From Bacillota bacterium (GTDB lineage Bacteria; Bacillota; UBA4882; UBA10575), in the NCBI GenBank assembly GCA_012521315.1, contig JAAYMP010000141.1:1-8010 (forward strand): DNA of 8,010 nt. Reading direction: 5' to 3'. A program made the position numbers and the translations under genes. Under the pieces are notes generated by a model, which did no database searches, was not told where the DNA came from, and saw nothing but the letters and a program-made list of their open reading frames with translations. Below are positions 1 to 5,694 of the stretch, piece after piece (position 1 is the stretch's first letter; the number at the start of each line of letters is the position of its first letter).

Positions 1-985
1 CCGCCACTTCCAGGGTTTCGTTGGTGGTGACCACCGTTTCCCCGGCGGACAACGGGGATGGTTGGACCACCCTTTGCTCCGCGCTGATCCGGACCGTGAT
101 GTTGCCCCGGGTCACCGCCACCGGAGCGATCCGGACATTCTCATCAAAAACAATCGTCCCGGTCCGGGGGTTGACCACCACCCGTGCGGTCTGCGCTTGG
201 GCGATCTGGATGTTTTCAATTAAAGCCACAAAACCCACCGGGTTCGACCGGTAAGCCTCGGGAATAGCCACCTGGACCTCCGCCTTGCTTGCGGCCACCG
301 CCAGCTCGGCGCCTAAGGAGGCGTTGATCGCCTGGGCCATCCGGCTGGCCGTCGAATAATCCGGGTTGGCCAGCACCCACCGTAAAACGCCACCCGTCCC
401 CGCCTGAACCGGGACTGTGTTCTCGACAATGGCCTGGACTAAACCAACCGTCGGTTGGTTCGTCGTCTGCCGGCTCCCCCGTCTGGTTTCGGCTGTGAAA
501 CCGCCGACCACCACCGGCCCCTGGGCCACCGCGTACACCCGCCCGTCGGCCCCCGTTAAGGGTGATTGCAGGAGAATTCCCCCCTGGAGGCTTTTCGCAT
601 CACCAATGGAAGAGACGGTCACTTCCAACTCGTCCCCGTTCTGTTTATACATGGGCAAAGTGGCCGACAAGGCAACCGCGGCCACGTTCCGGAGGCGGAT
701 GCTCGCGCGGTCCACGGTGAAACCATGGTGGGCCAGGAAATTCAGGACCATCTCCAGGGCAAAACCCTGGCTGCCGTCACCGGTCCCGTTCAAACCGACG
801 ACCAAACCAAACCCGGTCAACTGGTTCGGCCGGTCTTCAACCAGACGGGCCACGTCTTTGATCCGGACGGCAACGCCCCCCGCCTCTTGGGCCGGGACGG
901 CCGGGACCAGAAGAAAGATGACAAGCAAGATCAAGAGAAAGGGACAACGGGCCAACCAACACCGCCCCGCATTCCTTTGTCCCAA
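1..985 (-). CDS. flgI: Flagellar P-ring protein FlgI (3' end beyond window)
   Basis: FlgI assembles into the P ring, the periplasmic bushing around the flagellar rod at the peptidoglycan layer. About 328 codons are visible and the frame runs off the left edge; the family is usually about 345-370 residues, so a few dozen C-terminal residues are missing. The N-terminus has a basic stretch and a hydrophobic core (about residues 16-30) ending in VPAVPAQ, a Sec signal peptide. The hallmark FlgI block follows: RIKDVARLVEDRPNQL, then GFGLVVGLNGTGD, and later AVAQGPVVVGGF and VVVNPRTGTIVFDE. The start is placed at a TTG (985) because GAGGTGAT lies 8 nt (GAGG core) upstream. An in-frame GTG at 994, with GGAG 7 nt upstream, is an alternative. 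It is the last visible gene of the flg operon, 25 nt after flgH. Export in front of FlgA matches the chaperone relationship of the two proteins. Identity is secure; only the start is uncertain. Confidence 0.95.
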   Translation of the reverse strand, partial: MGQRNAGRCWLARCPFLLILLVIFLLVPAVPAQEAGGVAVRIKDVARLVEDRPNQLTGFGLVVGLNGTGDGSQGFALEMVLNFLAHHGFTVDRASIRLRNVAAVALSATLPMYKQNGDELEVTVSSIGDAKSLQGGILLQSPLTGADGRVYAVAQGPVVVGGFTAETRRGSRQTTNQPTVGLVQAIVENTVPVQAGTGGVLRWVLANPDYSTASRMAQAINASLGAELAVAASKAEVQVAIPEAYRSNPVGFVALIENIQIAQAQTARVVVNPRTGTIVFDENVRIAPVAVTRGNITVRISAEQRVVQPSPLSAGETVVTTNETLEVA

Positions 986-1010
986 AACAATCACCTCACG
1001 TCTCCATCCC

Positions 1011-1583
1011 TTAGAACAGCCACTCAAAAGCACGGGTCAAGAGTCCTTTCTGAGTCGCGTAATCATTCCCCACGTAGTCGATCTTCGCTTCGGCGACATA
1101 GGTGGAGAGCACGGTATTGTTCCGGCTCACATCTTCCGGCCGGACCACGCCGCTGAAGGTCAACCGTTGGAGATCGCGGTTGACCATGATCTCTTTCGAG
1201 CCTTCAAAGCAGAGATTACCGTTGGCGTCAATCGAAACAATCCTCACTGTAAGCTGGGCTTGCAAACTTCCAGTCTTATTCGTCCCCGTCGCTCCGTCAT
1301 AGGAGCTACTGACGGACCCTTTCAAGTAGGGAAGAAGGTCGGTCAGGAGGCCGGCCCCCGGTCCCACCACGATGGCGCTTCCTTCCTCGGAGTTAACCCC
1401 CGTCTTGGAAGTAGCCTTTGACTGTTCCGAAATGACAATCGTTAAAAGGTCGCCCACGCGAAATTCGCGCTGCGGTTTTATAAAATAGGAACCGCTTTCC
1501 TCTGTCCACAACGAACTCGCTTCCGCGCCAACGGCCGCGAGAAGGAGGATTCCCACCAGAGAAAAGAGGACAATTCGTCTCAT
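1011..1583 (-). CDS. flgH: Flagellar L-ring protein FlgH, without lipobox
   Basis: FlgH forms the L ring, the bushing that lets the flagellar rod pass the outer membrane. The product is 190 residues. Family blocks are clear: SLW near residue 24, then FRVGDLLTIVISEQSKA (41-57), and LTFSGVVRPEDVSRNNTV (141-158) with AKIDYVGN (166-173). The start is the ATG whose TGA-overlapping context (ATGA) couples it to flgA; GGAGG lies 10 nt upstream, inside the flgA 3' end. A longer frame from 1679 lies wholly inside flgA and was rejected. Residues 1-22 are a signal peptide with a signal-peptidase-I type end (AEA then SS). Proteobacterial FlgH is a lipoprotein with a Cys at the mature N-terminus; here the only Cys is residue 125 in the body of the protein, so there is no lipobox. 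Residues 70-110 are Gly/Ser-rich. It lies between flgA and flgI in one operon. Function is assigned from the family; how it anchors is unknown. Confidence 0.95.
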   Translation of the reverse strand: MRRIVLFSLVGILLLAAVGAEASSLWTEESGSYFIKPQREFRVGDLLTIVISEQSKATSKTGVNSEEGSAIVVGPGAGLLTDLLPYLKGSVSSSYDGATGTNKTGSLQAQLTVRIVSIDANGNLCFEGSKEIMVNRDLQRLTFSGVVRPEDVSRNNTVLSTYVAEAKIDYVGNDYATQKGLLTRAFEWLF

Positions 1584-2539
1584 TTCAATTTCACCTCCAC
1601 CAAGCCGGGTCCCATTACCGTCGCCGTTAACCGGCGGTTGCTGTCCAGGTTGGTCACGATAATCTCCTGGTTCAACCAACCATCCTCTTCCGCCTGCGCG
1701 GTAAGTTCCACCTGAACCGACCCGGACTCAAGAATCAACCTTACTTTGCTTCCCTTTGTAACCAAAGGTTTCTCTTCCAGATCCCCGGCGAGCAGGACCC
1801 GTCCCGCGGGGAGATCGCGGGTCACCCGGTACCGCCCGGCGGTCAGTTCCCCCAACCATTCGTTGCCGGTCGTCAGTTCCCGCACCTCCCGGCGGACCAC
1901 CTCGGCGGAAAGCTCGGTGTAGCGGTCGAGCGGTTGCGTGCTGACGTAAACCGGCGCTTCAATGGTCAAACGCACCGTCACGGGAACCGTGAAAAGAACC
2001 GCTCCGTCCACCAGGATCCCCAGGCGAAAGGTGTTCAAACCGGGTTTGAGCGGTGTACGGTCCCCTTCCAACCGGTAAGCGAGCTCGCCCCGGGGAACCC
2101 GCCGTTCCTGGAGGCGGCCTGGTTCCACCCGCCAGCCTGTCCAGGCGGGAGAGGCATGCTTCCCAATATACGCTTCCACGGCCGCCAGCATCTGATCGGC
2201 CGTCACCAACTGGCCGGCCCTGGTCACCGTGACTTTCGGCGGCATCTCCAAGGTATAGGTGCCCGCCAAGCCCGACCGGTCCAGAATATAGACGACATTC
2301 GTCCGGTAAAGGGAGGCGGTTTCCCCAAAGCGCGGGGCCCGGCCCAGGTTAATCCGGCTTATTTTCTCCCGGAGGGCCGGCTCCGCCTCGATCATCGCCA
2401 GCTGTCCCAGTTCAAGCTCCTCGCCTTCCACCTCCAACGCGGGGGGGATCGTGATGACCGCTTTAGGCCCGGTGGCCGCCACCGTCATCATTCCGGTCAG
2501 GAGCAAGAAGCTAAGGACCAAAAACCAAACCCTTCTCAT
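1580..2539 (-). CDS. flgA: Flagellar P-ring assembly chaperone FlgA (long form)
   Basis: FlgA is a periplasmic chaperone that binds FlgI and promotes P-ring formation. The product is 319 residues, about 100 longer than the E. coli protein. Residues 1-21 are a signal peptide (MRRVWFLVL, hydrophobic core, ending near AAT). An N-terminal domain of about 170 residues follows (VEGEELELGQLA, then INLGRAPRFGE). From about 197 there is the SAF/ChapFlgA part: APVYVSTQPLDRYTELSAEVV, RVTRDLPAGRVLLAGDLE (238-255), then the C-terminal beta region with SKVRLILESGSVQVELTAQA and GWLNQEIIVTNLDS. The start is the ATG 1 nt after the flgG stop, with AGGCGG 4 nt upstream; a frame opening at 2578 would run into flgG and lacks a signal peptide at its start. 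The stop overlaps the flgH start by 4 nt, implying translational coupling. Neighbours flgH and flgI confirm the role. The long N-terminal part is probably normal for diderm Firmicutes, which is inference. Confidence 0.93.
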   Translation of the reverse strand: MRRVWFLVLSFLLLTGMMTVAATGPKAVITIPPALEVEGEELELGQLAMIEAEPALREKISRINLGRAPRFGETASLYRTNVVYILDRSGLAGTYTLEMPPKVTVTRAGQLVTADQMLAAVEAYIGKHASPAWTGWRVEPGRLQERRVPRGELAYRLEGDRTPLKPGLNTFRLGILVDGAVLFTVPVTVRLTIEAPVYVSTQPLDRYTELSAEVVRREVRELTTGNEWLGELTAGRYRVTRDLPAGRVLLAGDLEEKPLVTKGSKVRLILESGSVQVELTAQAEEDGWLNQEIIVTNLDSNRRLTATVMGPGLVEVKLK

Positions 2540-2540
2540 T

Positions 2541-3329
2541 TTACCGCCTGAGGTTATTTGCGGTCTGCAGCATTTCATCGGCCGCCTGAATTGCTTTGGA
2601 GTTAACCTCGTACGCCCGCTGCGCGACGATCAAATTGACCATCTCTTCCACCACTTTGACATTGGACATCTCAAGGTAACCCTGGGAAATGGTCCCAAAA
2701 CCTTCGATCCCGGCCGTTCCGTACTGGATCTCCCCGGAAGCAAACGAGGGCCGGACAATGTTCCGCCCGATATTAATCAACCCTTCCGGGTTCAAAAAGC
2801 GCACCAGTTCAATTTGGCCAATCTCCTGGGGTAACTCCTCCCCCGCCAGGACGACGCTGACCGTGCCGTCGGACCCCACAATGACATCAGTGGCGTTTTC
2901 GGGGATCCAAAGCTCCGGCTGGAGGATGTAGCCGTCGTTATTGACGATCCGCCCTTCCCCATCGATTTTGAAATTGCCGTCCCGGGTGTAACCGATGGAT
3001 CCGTCGGGTAACAGCAGTTGGAAAAAGCCGTCGCCCTCGATCATCAGGTCAAGGGCGTTACCGGTCTGCATCACATCGCCCTGTTCATAGGATTTACTCG
3101 TTGAAACCAGCCGTACCCCGTGGCCGACCTGCAATCCGGTGGGGTTCATGATCCCCTGGGCGGTCGTGCTCCCGGCCGCCCGGACTGTTTGGTAAAGCAA
3201 ATCCTGAAACTGGGCACGGGATTTTTTATAACCTACGGTATTCACGTTCGCCAGGTTGTTCGAGATGATATCGATGTTGGTTTGCTGGGCAATCATTCCC
3301 GAACTGGCTGTCCAAAGTGCTCTAATCAC
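2541..3329 (-). CDS. flgG: Flagellar distal rod protein FlgG
   Basis: FlgG builds the distal rod, the part of the flagellar axle that spans the periplasm. The product is 262 residues, the usual FlgG length. The N-terminal rod block reads IRALWTASSGM, then NIDIISNNLANVNTVGYKK. Next comes the FlgG-type insertion LLYQTVRAAGS, PTGLQVGHGVR and QGDVMQTGNALDLMIEGDGFF, which separates FlgG from FlgF. The C-terminal block is GYLEMSNVKVVEEMVNLIVAQRAYEVNSKAIQ, forming the helix that packs in the rod core. The start is GTG at 3329, with GGGAGG 8 nt upstream; this gives the standard VIRALW N-terminus, whereas an upstream start at 3356 adds nine residues without support. It corresponds in position to flhP of Bacillus subtilis. 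It follows flgF after a 91-nt gap with two hairpins, and flgA starts 1 nt after its stop. Export is by the flagellar type III system, and no Sec signal is present, as expected. Confidence 0.96.
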   Translation of the reverse strand: MIRALWTASSGMIAQQTNIDIISNNLANVNTVGYKKSRAQFQDLLYQTVRAAGSTTAQGIMNPTGLQVGHGVRLVSTSKSYEQGDVMQTGNALDLMIEGDGFFQLLLPDGSIGYTRDGNFKIDGEGRIVNNDGYILQPELWIPENATDVIVGSDGTVSVVLAGEELPQEIGQIELVRFLNPEGLINIGRNIVRPSFASGEIQYGTAGIEGFGTISQGYLEMSNVKVVEEMVNLIVAQRAYEVNSKAIQAADEMLQTANNLRR

Positions 3330-3358
3330 CTTCCGTACCTCCCTGTTTTCAATCATCC

Positions 3359-3409
3359 AACCGTCTCGGTCGTTCGACGGTTGTCCAGGGGACCTCCTTC
3401 AAAAGGTCC
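3359..3409 (-). other. Two hairpins in the flgF-flgG gap
   Basis: In the 91-nt gap between flgF and flgG the transcript can form two stems. The first (3409-3390) has 6-bp arms GGACCT and AGGTCC with an 8-nt loop. The second (3382-3359) has 7-bp arms AACCGTC and GACGGTT with a 10-nt loop. Neither is followed by a U tract, so neither looks like a terminator. The first contains a strong Shine-Dalgarno-like AAGGAGGT with no good start codon behind it; a CTG would open only an 11-codon peptide. The stems could stabilise or process the mRNA, or be remnants. The role is unknown. Confidence 0.45.
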
Positions 3410-3420
3410 AGCCCCCTCGC

Positions 3421-4155
3421 TTAAAGCCGCCCGATCTCATTGGCAATCTTACTCATGATGTCATCCGCGATGGCAATCGCCTTCTGGTTGCTCTCGTAAG
3501 CTCTCGTCACGGCGATCATCTTTGTCATCTCTTCAATCGCGTTCACGTTGGAGTTTTCGAGGGCGCCCTGTTCCACCACGGCCGTCTCCAGCCTTGTCCA
3601 GGCGCCGTCGTAAAGAAAACGATTGTGCCCCTGTTTCACCAGAAAAGCCTCGTTCGCGGGGATCACCACCAACAAACGGTCGACGACATGGCCGTTGGCG
3701 AGGATGACTCCATCTGCGCCGATCTCAACCGGCCCGTCCAAACGGATTGGCCCATTCTCGCCCAAAACCAGCTCGCCGTCGTCGTTAACCAAATAGCCCT
3801 GGGCGTTCCTGGTGAAATGGCCGTTCCGGGTGAGCGCCTGGTTGACCCCGTTGTCGACCACAAAGTAACCCGCACCAATGATCGCCACGTCCAAAGGGTT
3901 GCCGGTGGTAAGAATATTCCCGGTGCCCAAATGGGTATAGACCTGATCCGTCTCGACCCCAAGCGGCGCAAACCCGATCGGCTGGATCGACCGGCGGTCA
4001 AGAGCATAGTAAAGCTCGGCCTGGAAAGAGGCGCCAATCATCTCATCCTTCTTGTAACCGATCGTGTCAATGTTGGCCAAATTGTTGGCGATCGCATCCT
4101 GCCGGTTTAATTCGTGGTTCATCCCGCTGGCCGCCGTATATAATCCTCTGAGCAC
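3421..4155 (-). CDS. flgF: Flagellar rod protein FlgF (flagellar hook-basal body family)
   Basis: FlgF is a proximal rod component of the flagellar basal body, exported through the flagellar type III apparatus. The product is 244 residues. The N-terminal rod domain shows LRGLYTAASGMNHELNRQ and NNLANIDTIGYKKDE. The middle domain has TGNPLDVAIIGAGYFVV, and the C-terminal helix has ENSNVNAIEEMTKMIAVTRAYESNQKAI. It is shorter than FlgG and lacks the PTGLQ.G.GVR insertion, so it is called FlgF; automatic annotation may simply say flagellar hook-basal body protein. The start is GTG at 4155, with AGGAGG 7 nt upstream in an extended anti-SD match (AAGGAGGTGAT). The reading frame is open further upstream into mbl, but that stretch has no rod-domain sequence. 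It occupies the place of Bacillus subtilis flhO, directly after mbl, and is the first gene of the flg operon here, behind a terminator-like hairpin. Confidence 0.92.
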   Translation of the reverse strand: MLRGLYTAASGMNHELNRQDAIANNLANIDTIGYKKDEMIGASFQAELYYALDRRSIQPIGFAPLGVETDQVYTHLGTGNILTTGNPLDVAIIGAGYFVVDNGVNQALTRNGHFTRNAQGYLVNDDGELVLGENGPIRLDGPVEIGADGVILANGHVVDRLLVVIPANEAFLVKQGHNRFLYDGAWTRLETAVVEQGALENSNVNAIEEMTKMIAVTRAYESNQKAIAIADDIMSKIANEIGRL

Positions 4156-4180
4156 TTCATCACCTCCTTGTCCGGAAATT

Positions 4181-4215
4181 AAAAAAGGGCATTGAGTCTC
4201 CCCGCTGCCCTCTTT
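4181..4215 (-). terminator. Intrinsic terminator-like hairpin after mbl
   Basis: Twenty-eight nt after the mbl stop the transcript can form a stem of AAAGAGGGCA against TGCCCTTTTT (10 pairs including one G-U), with a 14-nt loop. A run of six T residues (4186-4181) is partly used in the stem. The GC core is only 5 bp (GGGCA/TGCCC), so efficiency may be moderate. It sits 26 nt before the flgF start, separating cell-shape from flagellar transcription or acting as an attenuator in front of the flg operon. Confidence 0.6.
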
Positions 4216-4243
4216 GCAATCGTTCGGTCTATGTATGGTATGG

Positions 4244-5266
4244 TTAAACGGAACGGCCCCCAACGACCAAGTTGGTTTTTTCTTTGTCGACGAGTTCCAA
4301 AATTTTGCCGGTTCCCAATACCACACAGGAAAGGGGATCCTCTGCTAAATGTATCGGTATTCCGGTCTCTTCCTTTAATAGTTTTTCAAAACCATGCAGT
4401 AAAGCACCGCCGCCGGTGAGCACGATCCCCTTGTCCACAATGTCGGAGGCCAGTTCCGGTGGGGTCCGTTCCAAAACGGATTTGATCCCGTCGATCACGC
4501 TGTTGATCGGCTCGGCCATCGCTTGGAAGGACTCGGCGGAGGAAAAGATAATCGTCCGCGGCAGGCCGGTGACCAGATCCCGGCCCCGGATCTCCATGCT
4601 TTTGCCTTCCCCTTCCGGATAAGCCGAACCAATCTGGATCTTGATCTCTTCCGCGCTCCGCTCGCCGATCATCAAGTTGTACATCTTTTTGATGTACTTA
4701 ATAATGGCTTCGTCAAACTTGTCACCGCCAATCCGCAGCGATTGGCTGACCACAATACCACCCAGGGAAATAATGGCGATATCCGTCGTCCCGCCACCGA
4801 TATCGACCACCATATTCCCACTGGCTTCGTAAATATCAATTCCAGCGCCGAGCGCCGCTGCCATCGGTTCCTCGACCAATTGGGCGTCCTTCGCGCCGGC
4901 TTGCATGGCGGCTTCACGCACCGCCCGCTGTTCGACGCTGGTGACTCCGGATGGGATACAGACCACAACTTGCGGTCGGAATAATCTCGGTTTTGGGCTG
5001 ACCTTTTCGATAAAGTATTTGAGCATCGTCTCGGTAACGTCATAATCGGCAATGACGCCATCCTTCAGCGGCCGCACGGCCACAATGTTGCCGGGGGTAC
5101 GACCAATCATGCGCCTGGCTTCTTCACCAACGGCCAGAATCTTTCCGGTCTCTTTGTCTAAAGCCAGGACAGAAGGCTCCCGCACGACAATGCCTTTACC
5201 CCGTACGTACACCAAAATATTGGCCGTTCCAAGATCAATCCCGATGTCGCAAGAGAGATTTAACAT
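4244..5266 (-). CDS. mbl: Rod shape-determining actin-like protein, MreB/Mbl
   Basis: This is a bacterial actin that forms membrane-associated filaments and guides the peptidoglycan elongation machinery. It has 340 residues, typical for the family. Nucleotide-binding motifs are intact: phosphate-1 DIGIDLGTAN (7-16), phosphate-2 DIGGGTTD (155-162), adenosine motif LTGGGALLHG (283-292), and VEEPMAAALGAG (131-142). Other family blocks are EPSVLAL, GRTPGNIVAVRPLKDGVIAD and LERTPPELASDI. The start is ATG at 5266; an upstream TTG at 5281 has no SD. A G-rich stretch just before the ATG is a weak RBS. Its place right after spoIIID and before flgF/flgG is that of Bacillus mbl, so I use that symbol. 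However, segments such as EEPMAAA and SLGGIVVSQS look closer to MreB than to Bacillus Mbl, so mreB would be an equally fair name. It lies 43 nt after spoIIID, so spoIIID read-through could reach it. Confidence 0.95.
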   Translation of the reverse strand: MLNLSCDIGIDLGTANILVYVRGKGIVVREPSVLALDKETGKILAVGEEARRMIGRTPGNIVAVRPLKDGVIADYDVTETMLKYFIEKVSPKPRLFRPQVVVCIPSGVTSVEQRAVREAAMQAGAKDAQLVEEPMAAALGAGIDIYEASGNMVVDIGGGTTDIAIISLGGIVVSQSLRIGGDKFDEAIIKYIKKMYNLMIGERSAEEIKIQIGSAYPEGEGKSMEIRGRDLVTGLPRTIIFSSAESFQAMAEPINSVIDGIKSVLERTPPELASDIVDKGIVLTGGGALLHGFEKLLKEETGIPIHLAEDPLSCVVLGTGKILELVDKEKTNLVVGGRSV

Positions 5267-5304
5267 GTCTGCGCCCCCCAACGGAGTAAATTATGCACAA
5301 CGAT

Positions 5305-5333
5305 ATTTTCTATACTATTTTGGAATATCCTCC
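5305..5333 (-). promoter_or_regulatory. Possible sigma-H-type promoter for mbl (weak)
   Basis: GGAGGATAT (5333-5325) fits the sigma-H -35 pattern RnAGGAwwW at every position. ATAGAAAAT (5313-5305), 11 nt further on, fits the -10 pattern RnnGAATwW at 8 of 9 positions. It overlaps the last codons of spoIIID and lies about 40 nt before the mbl start, a suitable distance. Part of the match is forced by coding sequence (Gly-Gly-Tyr), and consensus was recalled from Bacillus subtilis, so chance is a real alternative. Confidence 0.3.
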
Positions 5334-5600
5334 TTTTTTTTCCCCCTTTTCTAGCTTAGTCTGGTATTTTCGGCGGGTTGCTTCCCCGCCGCGGATATGG
5401 CGTTCCGCTTTGTTCTTCTCCAAAACACGCTTGACTTCCTTGGCCAAGATTTTATTAATACCAGGTAGTCGCTCGGTTACGTCCTTATGGACCGTACTTT
5501 TGCTGACGCCGAAATGCCCGGCAGCCTGGCGAACAGTGGCTTTCTCCTTAACAATAAACCTGCTCAGGTCAAGCACGCGCTGTTGAATATAGTCCTTCAC
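5310..5600 (-). CDS. spoIIID: Sporulation transcriptional regulator SpoIIID
   Basis: SpoIIID is a small DNA-binding protein of the mother cell. It is made under sigma-E and activates or represses many mother-cell genes, including the switch towards sigma-K. The product has 96 residues against about 93 in Bacillus subtilis. The helix-turn-helix spans about 20-45, with FGVSKSTVHKDVTERLP (30-46) almost identical to the known family sequence. The basic C-terminal motif RHIRGGEATRRKY (67-79) is the second DNA-contacting region. The C-terminus is Lys/Gly-rich (KLEKGEKKGG). The start is GTG at 5600, giving the canonical (M)KDYIQQR N-terminus; a purine-rich AGAGG lies 8 nt upstream. The start codon and part of this RBS are in one arm of an inverted repeat (see separate entry). 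It lies 94 nt after spoIIQ and 43 nt before mbl. Identity is secure. Confidence 0.97.
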   Translation of the reverse strand: MKDYIQQRVLDLSRFIVKEKATVRQAAGHFGVSKSTVHKDVTERLPGINKILAKEVKRVLEKNKAERHIRGGEATRRKYQTKLEKGEKKGGYSKIV

Positions 5601-5649
5601 TCCCCCACCCTCTCCCGTGATTTTTCACTAAATTATATGGGTGGGGGAG
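5600..5649 (-). repeat. 11-bp perfect inverted repeat over the spoIIID RBS
   Basis: Arms CTCCCCCACCC (5649-5639) and GGGTGGGGGAG (5610-5600) are perfectly complementary, separated by 28 nt. The downstream arm covers the purine-rich RBS region and the first base of the spoIIID GTG. Inside the loop is a second small stem, GTGA-AAAA-TCAC (5628-5617). There is no U tract after the outer stem, so it is not an intrinsic terminator. In a transcript that crosses both arms the RBS would be masked. The upstream arm also fills most of the spacer of the candidate sigma-E promoter, so RNA started there would lack it. It could equally be a DNA-level operator. Confidence 0.75.
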
Positions 5650-5660
5650 GAACAATATAA
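5632..5660 (-). promoter_or_regulatory. Candidate sigma-E promoter of spoIIID
   Basis: TTATATT (5660-5654) and CATATAAT (5639-5632) are separated by exactly 14 nt. This resembles the Bacillus sigma-E pattern (ATATT-like -35, CATACAAT-like -10, spacer about 14), which is known to drive spoIIID in Bacillus subtilis. The predicted start is about 5625, giving a short leader of about 25 nt that holds the RBS but not the upstream arm of the inverted repeat. Support is sequence match plus gene identity. Confidence 0.65.
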
Positions 5661-5694
5661 CCTGGACCTTTTGGTCAACCGCCCGTTCCCGGCG

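Noticed and set aside
417..1421. Long plus-strand reading frame (334 codons), with another at 566-1156
   Set aside because: Both lie antisense to flgI and flgH, which have clear family motifs, signal peptides and RBSs. The plus-strand translations are rich in Pro/Arg/Thr with no recognisable domain.
1934..2551. Plus-strand frame of 205 codons opposite flgA
   Set aside because: His/Arg/Gly-rich shadow composition, no RBS and no domain; flgA on the other strand explains the region.
5334..5341. Run of eight A residues near the 3' end of spoIIID followed by GGAGG, as a slippage or frameshift signal
   Set aside because: The in-frame product has the expected length (96 residues) and ends 22 nt later; no conserved extension is visible in another frame.
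5600..5649. Outer inverted repeat as an intrinsic terminator of spoIIQ
   Set aside because: The loop is 28 nt and the stem is followed by the spoIIID coding sequence, not by a T tract.
5628..5678. Small usd-like upstream ORF (TTG, 16 codons) running through the left arm of the spoIIID inverted repeat
   Set aside because: Translation of it would open the masking stem, as proposed for usd in Bacillus, but it has a TTG start, no proper SD and would not be in RNA from the sigma-E promoter. Too short to support.
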